Source: Candidatus Delongbacteria bacterium
GTDB lineage: Bacteria > CAIWAD01
NCBI GenBank assembly: GCA_041675285.1
Contig: JBAYTZ010000007.1
Location: forward strand, 124,001-188,000
Reading direction: 5' to 3'
DNA length: 64,000 nt
Part shown: piece after piece, positions 8,267 through 15,982 of the stretch
Layout: every line of letters starts with the position of its first letter
Numbering within the stretch: position 1 is the first letter of the stretch
The notes under the pieces: generated by a model
What the model was told of the DNA's origin: nothing
The model's input: only the letters and a program-made list of their open reading frames with translations
Database searches by the model: none
Made by a program: the position numbers and the translations under genes

Positions 8267-11019
8267 GAATCCGCCCCCGCCTGCTCACGACGGGAGTCGT
8301 GCTGGCCTCGGCCGGCAGCCTGTTCGCCCAGGACGCCTGGGTGGCGCGCATCGATTCCCCCGCGGACCGCAGCCTGACCAGCGGACCCGTCGCTGTGACC
8401 GTCGAGGTGCACGGCCCGCAGCCCGGCACCTGGCGCCTGCTGGACGAACAGGCCGGGACGACGCCCGTCCTGTTGGCGGCGGGCAGCGGCGCGGTGACGG
8501 CGGACCAGCCCGTCTACCAGGGTTCGTTGCCGGCGGGGCCGCACCGGCTGGTGCTGGAACTGCTGGGCGGCCCGGCCCCGCTGACGGACGAGCAGTTGCT
8601 GGTGGTCTGCGCGCCCACCTTGCCCGGCTGGCCCTATCAGCAGAATCCGGCGGCCATCCCCTTCGATCAGGAACTGATGGCGGAGAGCGTGAACGGCGAA
8701 GTGCTGCTGGTCCGCCCGCTGGAGAGCGAGCGCCAGGGCGTGGCCGCCGGCCAGCTGGTCTGGCTGGACGGCCAGGGCGCCGCGCTGCCCGGCTGGCCCC
8801 TCAGCCTGACGGACCTGCTGCAGTCCCTTTCGCCCCACTCGGATCCCCTGCACGTGCGGCGCGGCGCGGCGGAACACATGCTGCTGGTGAGCAAGACCGC
8901 CGTGCTGGAGCTGGACCGCTCCGGAGGCCTGGTGGCCCAGAGCGCCGTGGACGGCCTGATCCTGGGCGAACCCGTCCTGCTGCCCGTGCCCGGCGCGGGG
9001 TATCACACCCTGCTCTGGGTCCAGCAGGAGACCTTGCGGCTCTGCCGCTTCGACGAACAACTCACGCTGGTGGAGAATCTGCCGCTGGAGGGCAGCCCCT
9101 GCTGGCCGCGGCCGCTGCTGGCGGACCTGAGCGGCGACGGGCGCCTGGATGTCGTGCTGCCCCTGCGGCTGAACGGCTTCCTGCGTCTGCAGGTGCTGGA
9201 TGCCCAGAGCGGGGCGCTCAGCCTCTTCCATCAAATGCTGGACCCGGGTCTGACGGGCCTGCAGGCCGGCGACCTGAACGGCGACGGCCGGCCGGAACTG
9301 GTGCTGGCCGGCGGACAGGGCCTGGTGCTGGCGCTGGACGCCGACGGCCTGCGCTGGACGCACAATCTGGGTGAGGGCCTGCCGGGCGCCCTGGCCCTGG
9401 CCGACGGCGACGGCGACGGCCGCCAGGAAGTGTCGCTGCTGGCCCGCGACGCGGCCGGCGTGCGCTTCGTGCAGCTGGACGCCGCGGGCCTGGAGACGGC
9501 GGCCTCGGGCACCCTCGTGGCCGAGGCCGGCGAGGCGAGCCTCGCCCCGCTGCTGCTGGAAGGCGGTCCGGCCGGTTCGCGCTGGCTTGTGACCGTGCAA
9601 CCCCGGGAGCCCGCCAGCTGGGCTGCGCGCCTGCTGCTGGTCTCCCCGGACGGGAGCCTGGAGCAGCCGGACTGGTGGCTGCCCACCCTGGTCAGCGGCC
9701 CGCCGCGCCTGGTGGATCTGGACGGCGACGGCGCCGTGGAGCTGCTGGCGGGGGACGCCTTCGGCCGCTGGGTGGCCTGGCCCACCGCCTTCCACGACCC
9801 CGCGCCGGATCATCCCCTGGGCAGCGCGCGCCACGACGGCCTGACTCTGCAACCCGTTCCCGCCGGCTCCCATCCCGGGCATCTGGGCGGCGCCGTGGCC
9901 CTGCCCGACGACTTCCTGCTGCCCTTCGGCACGGAGGTGGCGGACCTAGAGCTGGTCAGCGGCCGCCTGACTGTGACGGACCCCTGGCAGCCGCTCTCCC
10001 TGCGCGTGGCGCCCGGGGCCGAGCTGCATCTGCTGGCCGGCGCGGCCTGGGGCGGAGACAGCCCCGTGCCGCTGCGGCTGGAGGGTCGCCTGACGGTGTC
10101 GGGCAACCCGGACCAGCTGGATTCCGACCTGCGCACCTTGTCCACCAGCAACGGGATCCTGGGCGGTATGGCGCTGGACGCCGGCCCCGGTTCGCTCCTG
10201 CGGCTGGAGAGCGTCGAGCTGAGCGACCTGGCCCAGATGCTGGAAGTGGGCGCCGCCTGCACGCTGGAGGTGGAGTCGAGCCACCTGTTGGCGGGCAGCC
10301 GGGGCCTGCGGGTGGACGGCGGGGTCCTGCGGATCCACAATTCGCTGCTGCAGCCGGGCAGCGCCGGGCTGACGCTGAACCAGGGCCGGGCCGAGATCCG
10401 CGGCAGCGTGATCACCGCCGCCGCCGCGGGCGTGGCGCTGGACTGCCAGTCCTCGCTCCTGGAGCTGCGCGACTGCTCCATTCTGACCTGCGGCGACGGC
10501 GTGCGCGTGGGCGGCAGCTCCAGCGCGCTGCTGGATTCGGTGCACTTCCAGGGCAACCAGCGCGACCTCAGGATCACGGACAACGCCAGCCTGTCCCTCA
10601 ACCACTGCGATTTCGTGGAAACCCACCAACTGGGCCTGGAAAACTCCACGGGCCTGCCGCTGACGGCGCGCGGCTGCTTCTGGAACCTGCGGACGCCCGC
10701 CCACGGGCCGGTTCTCTACGTGGACAACAAGTCGGAGCCCATCAAGCCGCTGGTGATTCCCCGGCCCGTGTTCCGCGTGGACACGGGGCCCATGGTGGAC
10801 GGCGACGATCCGCTGGAGTGGGAGCCCGTGGAATTCAGCGTGGACGGCCTGCCCATCAAGGTCCAGTACCGGGTCTACCGCAGCAGCAAGCCCTATCAGC
10901 TGGTGGAGCCGGGGAACCTGGTGGCCGAGACCGCGCTGACCTCCTGGCAGGATCCGGATCCGCTGCCTGCCTCCTTCTATTGCGTGACCGCCAGCATCGG
11001 CAAGCCCGCGGCGGAGTGA
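8263..11019 (+). CDS. Secreted FG-GAP and beta-helix repeat protein
   Basis: 918 residues with an N-terminal signal peptide (hydrophobic LLTTGVVLASAGSLFAQ). Residues about 280-510 hold several FG-GAP/VCBS-type calcium-loop repeats (DLSGDGRLDVVLPL, DLNGDGRPELVLAG, DGDGDGRQEVSLLA, DLDGDGAVELLAGD), which usually fold as a beta propeller. About 560-840 looks like a right-handed parallel beta helix with regularly spaced short strands. The end resembles a fibronectin-type segment. No NPFNP sorting domain is present, unlike other secreted proteins here. The ATGA overlap with the sigma54 activator implies co-transcription; the activator may regulate it. The function is not known; an exported surface or matrix protein is likely. 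Confidence 0.85.
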   Translation: MRIRPRLLTTGVVLASAGSLFAQDAWVARIDSPADRSLTSGPVAVTVEVHGPQPGTWRLLDEQAGTTPVLLAAGSGAVTADQPVYQGSLPAGPHRLVLELLGGPAPLTDEQLLVVCAPTLPGWPYQQNPAAIPFDQELMAESVNGEVLLVRPLESERQGVAAGQLVWLDGQGAALPGWPLSLTDLLQSLSPHSDPLHVRRGAAEHMLLVSKTAVLELDRSGGLVAQSAVDGLILGEPVLLPVPGAGYHTLLWVQQETLRLCRFDEQLTLVENLPLEGSPCWPRPLLADLSGDGRLDVVLPLRLNGFLRLQVLDAQSGALSLFHQMLDPGLTGLQAGDLNGDGRPELVLAGGQGLVLALDADGLRWTHNLGEGLPGALALADGDGDGRQEVSLLARDAAGVRFVQLDAAGLETAASGTLVAEAGEASLAPLLLEGGPAGSRWLVTVQPREPASWAARLLLVSPDGSLEQPDWWLPTLVSGPPRLVDLDGDGAVELLAGDAFGRWVAWPTAFHDPAPDHPLGSARHDGLTLQPVPAGSHPGHLGGAVALPDDFLLPFGTEVADLELVSGRLTVTDPWQPLSLRVAPGAELHLLAGAAWGGDSPVPLRLEGRLTVSGNPDQLDSDLRTLSTSNGILGGMALDAGPGSLLRLESVELSDLAQMLEVGAACTLEVESSHLLAGSRGLRVDGGVLRIHNSLLQPGSAGLTLNQGRAEIRGSVITAAAAGVALDCQSSLLELRDCSILTCGDGVRVGGSSSALLDSVHFQGNQRDLRITDNASLSLNHCDFVETHQLGLENSTGLPLTARGCFWNLRTPAHGPVLYVDNKSEPIKPLVIPRPVFRVDTGPMVDGDDPLEWEPVEFSVDGLPIKVQYRVYRSSKPYQLVEPGNLVAETALTSWQDPDPLPASFYCVTASIGKPAAE

Positions 11020-11036
11020 TCCACCCCTACAGCCAC

Positions 11037-11066
11037 AAAAAAAAGCGGCCGCATGCGGCCGCTTTT
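11037..11066. terminator. Bidirectional intrinsic terminator between convergent genes
   Basis: A perfect 26-bp palindrome with core GCGGCCGCATGCGGCCGC is flanked by eight A on the left and four T on the right. It therefore reads as a terminator for the beta-helix protein gene on the plus strand and, with its eight-U tail, even better for malQ on the minus strand. Confidence 0.9.
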
Positions 11067-11084
11067 CATTTGGTTCCGGGTGCT

Positions 11085-12596
11085 TCAACCCTTGGGACGG
11101 GGCGGCAGGTTGCGGTTGGTGAGCAGGCCCAGTTCGTGCAATTGCGTGGCCAGCTCGGCCTGGGGCCAGGACTCGGGCATGCGCCAGCCCCAGTTGCCCT
11201 CGGTGGTGCCGGGCACGTTCATGCGCGCCTCGGCGCCCAGGTTCAGCAGGTCCTGCATGGGCGCCAGCACCCAGTTGGCCGAGCTGCGCCAGAGCAGCTC
11301 CAGCGCCCGCGGGACCAGCTGGGCCTCGTCCGCCAACCCCAGGTAGCGCCGCAGCCAGGCCTGCTGCTCGGGCGTGGCCTCCTGCTGATAGAACCCCCGC
11401 AGCGTGTTGTTGTCGTGCGTGCCCGTGTAGGCCACGCAGGCCTGTTCGTAGTTGTGGGGCAGGAAGGGATCGCGCGAGTCCGTGAAGAAGCCGAACTGGA
11501 GGACTTTCATGCCCGGCATGTCGAAGTCCAGCCGCAGGGCCTCCACCTGGGGCGTGATCAGTCCCAGGTCCTCGGCGATCAGCGCCAGCTGCGGCAGATG
11601 CTGGCGCAGCGCGGCGAACAACTCGCGGCCGGGGGTGGTCACCCACTCGCCGCGCACGGCGGTGGGCTGGTCGCCCGGGATCTCCCAGCAGGCCTCGAAG
11701 CCGCGGAAGTGGTCCACGCGCACCACGTCGCTCTGGCGCATCTGCATGTAGAAACGGCTGCGCCACCACCACCAGTCGTCCATGCGCATGGCCGCCCAGT
11801 TGTAGAGCGGATTGCCCCAGCGCTGGCCCGTGGCGCTGAAATAGTCCGGCGGAACGCCTGCCACCACCACCGGCCGGCCCAGCTCGTCGATGCGGAAGTA
11901 GTGCCGCCAGGCCCAGGCGTCGGCGCTGTCGAAGGCCACGAAGATCGGCATGTCGCCCACCAGCAGGATGCCGCGCTGGGCGGCCTTGCGCCGCAGCTCT
12001 TCCAGCTGTTTGAAGAACAGGAACTGCTGGAATTTGTGGCGCAGGATCTGGTCCTGGTACTGCTGGTTGAGCTGCTGGATGGCCTCCGGCTTGCGGTGGG
12101 CGTGGCCCTCCGGCCACTGGTTCCAGCTGGCCTGGTCGTGCAGGTCGCGCAGGGTCATGAACAGCGCGAAATCGTGCAGCCACCAGCCTTCCCGCGTGTA
12201 GAAGTCCTCGAACTCGGCGCGCAGCGGGTGGAGCGGCTGGGCCTGCAGCGAGACGTAGGCGCGTTCCAGCGCCACCTGCTTGAAGGCCCGGACCTCGGCG
12301 TAGGGAATGCTCCCGGCGGGCATGTCCGGCGCGCGCAGGTCGCCCTGGTGCAACAGGCCGGCCTGTCGCAGGGGATCCAGGCTGATCAGCAGCGGGCTGC
12401 CCGCCATGGAGGACAGGCACTGGTAGGGGGAATCGCCGTAGCCCGTGGGCCCCAGCGGCAGCATCTGCCAGAGGGACTGGCCACCGGCGGCCAGGAAATC
12501 CAGGAAGGCCTCGGAGGAGGCGCCGAAATCCCCGCACCCGGCCGGGCCGGGCAGGGAGAGCGGATGCAGCAGGACGCCCGAACGACGATGTTTCAT
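11085..12596 (-). CDS. malQ: 4-alpha-glucanotransferase (amylomaltase)
   Basis: 503 residues, the normal length of GH77 enzymes. It transfers alpha-1,4-glucan segments between maltooligosaccharides or glycogen chains in the cytoplasm, releasing glucose. Signatures include the N-terminal RRSGVLLHPLSLPGP and GDFG, the YGDSPYQ motif, the nucleophile region VRVDHFRGFEACW, the acid/base region LIAEDLGLI and THDNNT. It stands alone on the minus strand with the palindromic terminator just beyond its stop. The leader is unusually long; a possible -35 TTGACT lies at 12817-12812, with only a weak -10 17 bases on. Confidence 0.97.
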   Translation of the reverse strand: MKHRRSGVLLHPLSLPGPAGCGDFGASSEAFLDFLAAGGQSLWQMLPLGPTGYGDSPYQCLSSMAGSPLLISLDPLRQAGLLHQGDLRAPDMPAGSIPYAEVRAFKQVALERAYVSLQAQPLHPLRAEFEDFYTREGWWLHDFALFMTLRDLHDQASWNQWPEGHAHRKPEAIQQLNQQYQDQILRHKFQQFLFFKQLEELRRKAAQRGILLVGDMPIFVAFDSADAWAWRHYFRIDELGRPVVVAGVPPDYFSATGQRWGNPLYNWAAMRMDDWWWWRSRFYMQMRQSDVVRVDHFRGFEACWEIPGDQPTAVRGEWVTTPGRELFAALRQHLPQLALIAEDLGLITPQVEALRLDFDMPGMKVLQFGFFTDSRDPFLPHNYEQACVAYTGTHDNNTLRGFYQQEATPEQQAWLRRYLGLADEAQLVPRALELLWRSSANWVLAPMQDLLNLGAEARMNVPGTTEGNWGWRMPESWPQAELATQLHELGLLTNRNLPPRPKG

Positions 12597-12837
12597 GCCA
12601 TGTCCCTGTTTTGCTGAGCCGGAGCGGCCGAGTCATACGACGCGGATCCCTCCGCATATCGGCCGGCGGGGCCCGCGGCTTGACCGGGCCAAGGTGGGGC
12701 CGGTCGGGGGAAGAATCCAGCCCGGGCGGGGAGTCTCAATCGTGGGCAAAAGGACAAAACACGGCCCCAAAAATGGACAATCCTTGGCCGTTTAAAATTG
12801 AACAAGCACTCAGTCAACCCGCCTACTCATGCGAATC
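12597..12837. other. Noncoding region upstream of malQ
   Basis: No gene was found. The stretch 12760-12830 is much more AT-rich than the surroundings and could hold promoters in both directions: TTGACT on the minus strand for malQ, and TTGAAC (12798-12803) with TACTCA (12824-12829) on the plus strand for the RNA candidate that follows, although the 20-base spacing of the latter is too long. The rest (12600-12740) is GC-rich leader without recognised elements. Confidence 0.4.
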
Positions 12838-13051
12838 AAACAGATCGGCGGCTCCGCCGGGTTGGCCCGCGGATTGCCTTGGGGGAGAGGGAGAATTCGA
12901 CTGTTCTCGCACTTTCTCCTTCAATGGTTGGGCTGGGTGTCTGAAGGGCCGCTTCCCCTTGGTCTTCTCCAGGCACTCACAATGTCGGCACCCCAACGCC
13001 GGCAGCGAATCGTTCCGGACTTCGCCCCGACTCGGTCGGGGCTCTTTTTTT
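12838..13051 (+). ncRNA. Candidate structured noncoding RNA with its own terminator
   Basis: About 214 bases without coding sense that fold convincingly on the plus strand. The outer stem is GCCGGGTTGG (12856-12865) with CCAAC-g-CCGGC (12993-13003). The second stem is GCCT-t-GGGGGAGA (12876-12888) with TCTTCTCCAGGC (12963-12974), using two G-U pairs that work only in the plus strand. Inside are two hairpins, GAGAA/TTCTC (12891-12908) and CCTTCA/TGAAGG (12918-12947). It ends at a strong terminator. I do not recognise the signatures of tmRNA, SRP RNA or RNase P RNA; a 6S-like RNA is possible but unproven. Confidence 0.4.
13024..13051 (+). terminator. Intrinsic terminator with no plus-strand gene before it
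   Basis: Stem GCCCCGAC/GTCGGGGC with a TCG loop, followed by C-T-C and seven T. The T-run lies on the plus strand, yet both neighbouring genes are on the minus strand, so the transcript it ends must be noncoding. Confidence 0.8.
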
Positions 13052-13074
13052 GGGTCCGCCCAGCTTCCACCGGC

Positions 13075-14235
13075 TCAGTTCACCCCGCCCGCGGACTCCA
13101 CCGCGCGCAGCCGGAACAGGCCCAGCCCGACGGGATCCACCGGCTGGCGGGTCTGGGCAGTCGCGGCCGTGGCCTGGAAGGTCGTCAGCAGGCCCCAGCT
13201 GCGGCCGTCCGTGCTGTGTTCCACCGTGTAGTCTGCGCCGGTCCGCAGGCCGCTCCAATCGATCAGCACCTCCGTTCCGTCCAGCTGGATGGTGGCCTGA
13301 GGGGGCGTCGCAGGATCCCAGCCGCTCAGGCGGGCCAGCAGCCACCAGACAGCCCGACCCTTCAGGATGCAGTTGAGTTCGGCCAGCGCCGGGCTGTCCG
13401 AGTGCGCGCAGCCCGGACAGCCGCTGTAGCCGGGCACATCCGCGCCGGTGGTGAGCCGGCTCAGTTCGTGCTGGGGGTTGGCCGTGATCCACTCCACCGC
13501 CCAATTGCCCGCCTCCGCCCCGCTGCCGTAGTCCAGGTTGTCCCACATGGGTCGATCCAGGTAGAACACGCCGTCGGGATCATAGGCCTCGATGTCCGCG
13601 AAGTCGTAGAGCACACGCTGGTAGGCCAGACAGTGGGCGCGGATCTGCTCGTTGGCCAGGTGGATGAAGCCGTCCATGGGCTGGCCCTCCGCGTGGCCGG
13701 TCATGAAAACGAAGCTGACCGGGTGGGTGGCGGCGCGCGGCCGGCTGCCGCCCGGGCCGAACTCGGCGACCAGGATCTCCATGTTTTCCAGGTAGCGCGG
13801 GATGTCGTGTCCGTTGATCGAGCACCAACTCCAGAGCACGGTGTTGATGTGCAAGTTGGCCGGATCGTCCAGGTAGGCGCGCGTGCTGGTGACCCAGGGC
13901 GTCACGCCGTTGCCGTCGAGCCAGTCGCCCTGGCTCAAGTCCGGCACGCCGGGAATTCCACCGTCGCGCAGCTCCAATTCCGTGGCCGAGCCGGACCAGG
14001 AGAAGTCGTAGCGGCCGGCGAAGTCCGGAAAGGCGCGGAGGGCCTCCATGCCGCTCACCAGCTGGCTGCCATGTGAGGTGTGGTTGTAGACAAGGTGCCG
14101 GTCCGCGCGGATGGTCGGAAAGAGCTCCGCCGGGATCAGGCCCGGATCCGTGCAGGTGTGATCGATGACCAGCCCCTGGGCCGATCCGCCGGCACAGAGG
14201 AGCAGCAGGACGCCGAAGCGCTGCAGCAGGGACAT
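13075..14235 (-). CDS. Secreted protein, possibly SGNH-hydrolase-like
   Basis: 386 residues from the ATG preceded by AAGGAG; a start 19 codons upstream is open but has no ribosome site. The N-terminus is a signal peptide (LLQRFGVLLLLCAGGSAQG). The core has the blocks YNHTSHGSQLVSGMEAL, WSWCSINGHDI, VSFVFMTGHAEG, a conserved histidine/asparagine stretch (HLANEQIRAHC) and LYDFADIEAYDPDG. I associate these with an exported family of SGNH/GDSL-like appearance, but I cannot identify the catalytic serine with confidence. The last 90 residues look like a fibronectin-type beta domain. There is no sorting domain. It is divergent from the C10 protease gene across 131 bases. The enzymatic role is unknown. 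Confidence 0.7.
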   Translation of the reverse strand: MSLLQRFGVLLLLCAGGSAQGLVIDHTCTDPGLIPAELFPTIRADRHLVYNHTSHGSQLVSGMEALRAFPDFAGRYDFSWSGSATELELRDGGIPGVPDLSQGDWLDGNGVTPWVTSTRAYLDDPANLHINTVLWSWCSINGHDIPRYLENMEILVAEFGPGGSRPRAATHPVSFVFMTGHAEGQPMDGFIHLANEQIRAHCLAYQRVLYDFADIEAYDPDGVFYLDRPMWDNLDYGSGAEAGNWAVEWITANPQHELSRLTTGADVPGYSGCPGCAHSDSPALAELNCILKGRAVWWLLARLSGWDPATPPQATIQLDGTEVLIDWSGLRTGADYTVEHSTDGRSWGLLTTFQATAATAQTRQPVDPVGLGLFRLRAVESAGGVN

Positions 14236-14366
14236 GGGAATCTCCTTGGGCTGTGAGTGTGTGGTGAGGGCCCGGCGAGCGGCCCACTGCATTCAGGTTG
14301 CAGATCAGTCAATCGTTTAACAAGGTTCAGGCGAGTGACGCATCGCACAGCAGGGAGGAGAAGTCC

Positions 14367-15824
14367 ATGACGGCGCGAATCCACTGGATGTTGACCGGGC
14401 TGCTGGGAGCCGGACTGCTGCTGGAGGCCGCGGTCGCGGGCATCGATGCCGGGCAGGCCCAGCGCGTGGCCGAGCGCTTCCTGGCCCGCCAGGGTCGCGA
14501 GTTCCGGCCCGCGGCGGCCGTCCAACCCGTGGGCGGGCTCTTCCACCTGATCCGGCTGGAGACAGGCTACGTGGTGGTGTCCGCGGACACGCGCCTGCCG
14601 CCGGTGCCCGCCTGGTCCGCCACGGCCGGGTTCGGCGCGCTGGACGCGGCGAGCAATCCCCTGCTGGCGCTGCTGGAGGCCGATCTGGCCGGGCGGTTGG
14701 AGCACCAGGCCGCGCTCAGCGCGGAGCAGCGCGCGGCCCGCCACCAGGCCTGGGAGGAGTGGCTGGGCTCCGCGCCCGTGCGGAGCGGCTCGCGCGAGGA
14801 AGTCTTTCCGCCGGAGGGCAGCACGTCCACGGGCGGCTGGGTGGAGACCCAGTGGGGCCAGGGCCCGCCCTGGAACGACGACTGTCCGCGCTCGGGCACG
14901 GGCCAGCGCGGCCTGGCGGGCTGTCCGGCGGTGACCATGGGGCAGATCCTGGCCTACCACCGCAATCCGGGCGAGGGCGGGTTCGGCGCCGCCGACCGCT
15001 ACCACCACAGCTACGCGGGCAACAGCTACTGGATCGACGACGACTGGGAGGCCCGGGGCTTTCCCTCCTTCCCGCAGCTCAACGAGCGGCTGGACAGCCT
15101 GGCGGCCCACTGGGCGGCGGGCGCGGAGGCGGACGCCGGGGAGCAGGCGGCGCTGATCTTCGCCTGCGGCACGGCGGCGCGCCAGGTCTACCACCACCAG
15201 GGCTCCGGCACCTTCGGGGTGGACCAGGCCTACAGCGGCTGGCAGCGGCTGGGCTGCAGCGGCGCGCGCCTGCTGGACGCCGACGACCACGATCCCTACG
15301 GCGCCCTCAGCGAGAACATGCGCAGCGGCCTGCCCGCGCACCTGGCCGTGGTCACGCCGGCCTGGGACGCCGGACACAACCTGGTGGTGGACGGCTGGAA
15401 CGGCGACGGCTACTTCCACCTGAACTTCGGCTGGGAGGGCGCCTACGACGGCTGGTACCTGCTGCCCCAGGAACTGCCCTTCAGCCTGACCGTGCTGGAG
15501 GGGATGATCGTGGACATCCAGCCGCCCCTGAGCGCCCTGGCCCCGCGCGAGCGGCCCGGCGCCGGGCTGGAGCTGGCGGCCTGGCCCAACCCGGGCAACC
15601 CGCGGATCCGGCTGGCCTGCCGGCTGGAGACGGCGGCCCGGGCCCGGCTGGAAGTGTTCGATCTGGGCGGCCGTCGCGTGGCGCTGCTGCACGACGGTCC
15701 GCTGCCGGCGGGGGCCAGCCAGCTGGACTGGATTCCCACGGCGGCCTCGGGACTCTACCTCGCGCGCCTGAGCCTGCCGGGGAGCGGCGCGGCCGTCAGC
15801 ACGCGCCTGTTGCTGCTGCGCTAG
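14367..15824 (+). CDS. Secreted C10-family (streptopain-like) cysteine protease
   Basis: 485 residues from the ATG after GGGAGGAG. Order: signal peptide (LTGLLGAGLLLEAAVAG), a propeptide of about 130 residues, then the catalytic domain. The active-site cysteine lies in LAGCPAVTMGQILAYH and the catalytic histidine in AGHNLVVDGWNGDGYFHLNF, which continues with the family-typical GWEG. The family usually has AxCVATAMAQ, so the cysteine loop is slightly divergent. The last 90 residues are a Por/FlgD-like sorting domain (WPNPGNPRIRL, then LEVFDLGGRRVALL, ending LLLLR), so the enzyme is probably secreted and anchored by a type IX-like route. Likely role: extracellular protein digestion. Confidence 0.9.
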   Translation: MTARIHWMLTGLLGAGLLLEAAVAGIDAGQAQRVAERFLARQGREFRPAAAVQPVGGLFHLIRLETGYVVVSADTRLPPVPAWSATAGFGALDAASNPLLALLEADLAGRLEHQAALSAEQRAARHQAWEEWLGSAPVRSGSREEVFPPEGSTSTGGWVETQWGQGPPWNDDCPRSGTGQRGLAGCPAVTMGQILAYHRNPGEGGFGAADRYHHSYAGNSYWIDDDWEARGFPSFPQLNERLDSLAAHWAAGAEADAGEQAALIFACGTAARQVYHHQGSGTFGVDQAYSGWQRLGCSGARLLDADDHDPYGALSENMRSGLPAHLAVVTPAWDAGHNLVVDGWNGDGYFHLNFGWEGAYDGWYLLPQELPFSLTVLEGMIVDIQPPLSALAPRERPGAGLELAAWPNPGNPRIRLACRLETAARARLEVFDLGGRRVALLHDGPLPAGASQLDWIPTAASGLYLARLSLPGSGAAVSTRLLLLR

Positions 15825-15872
15825 GGCGGAAAGCCTTGCCTTGCCGGGGGCAAATTCGTGGCCCCGTGGCGA

Positions 15873-15915
15873 CCGTTGTCGCAACAGGTTCAGGAAAGAC
15901 GTTGCGGGACAACGG
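15873..15915. other. Long inverted repeat in leader of the 1157-residue protein gene
   Basis: CCGTTGTCGCAAC (15873-15885) pairs with GTTGC-gg-GACAACGG (15901-15915): 13 base pairs interrupted by a 2-base bulge, with a 15-base loop. No T-run follows, so it is a poor terminator for the protease gene. It lies 67 bases before the next start codon and could be a leader hairpin or an operator. Confidence 0.65.
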
Positions 15916-15982
15916 GAAAGCTGCCACAAAAACGCGCCGGGCATCGTTCCAGCTTGGCATGAAGCTTGCCCAAGGCCGTCGC

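Noticed and set aside
12838..13051. tmRNA, SRP RNA or RNase P RNA
   Set aside because: None of their conserved cores (tRNA-like ends with tag ORF, SRP GGAA hairpin core, or RNase P GAGGAAAGTC) could be found.
12829..14076. Plus-strand frame of 415 codons starting in the RNA candidate
   Set aside because: It is antisense to the secreted SGNH-like protein gene, which has a signal peptide and ribosome site, and its composition is shadow-like.
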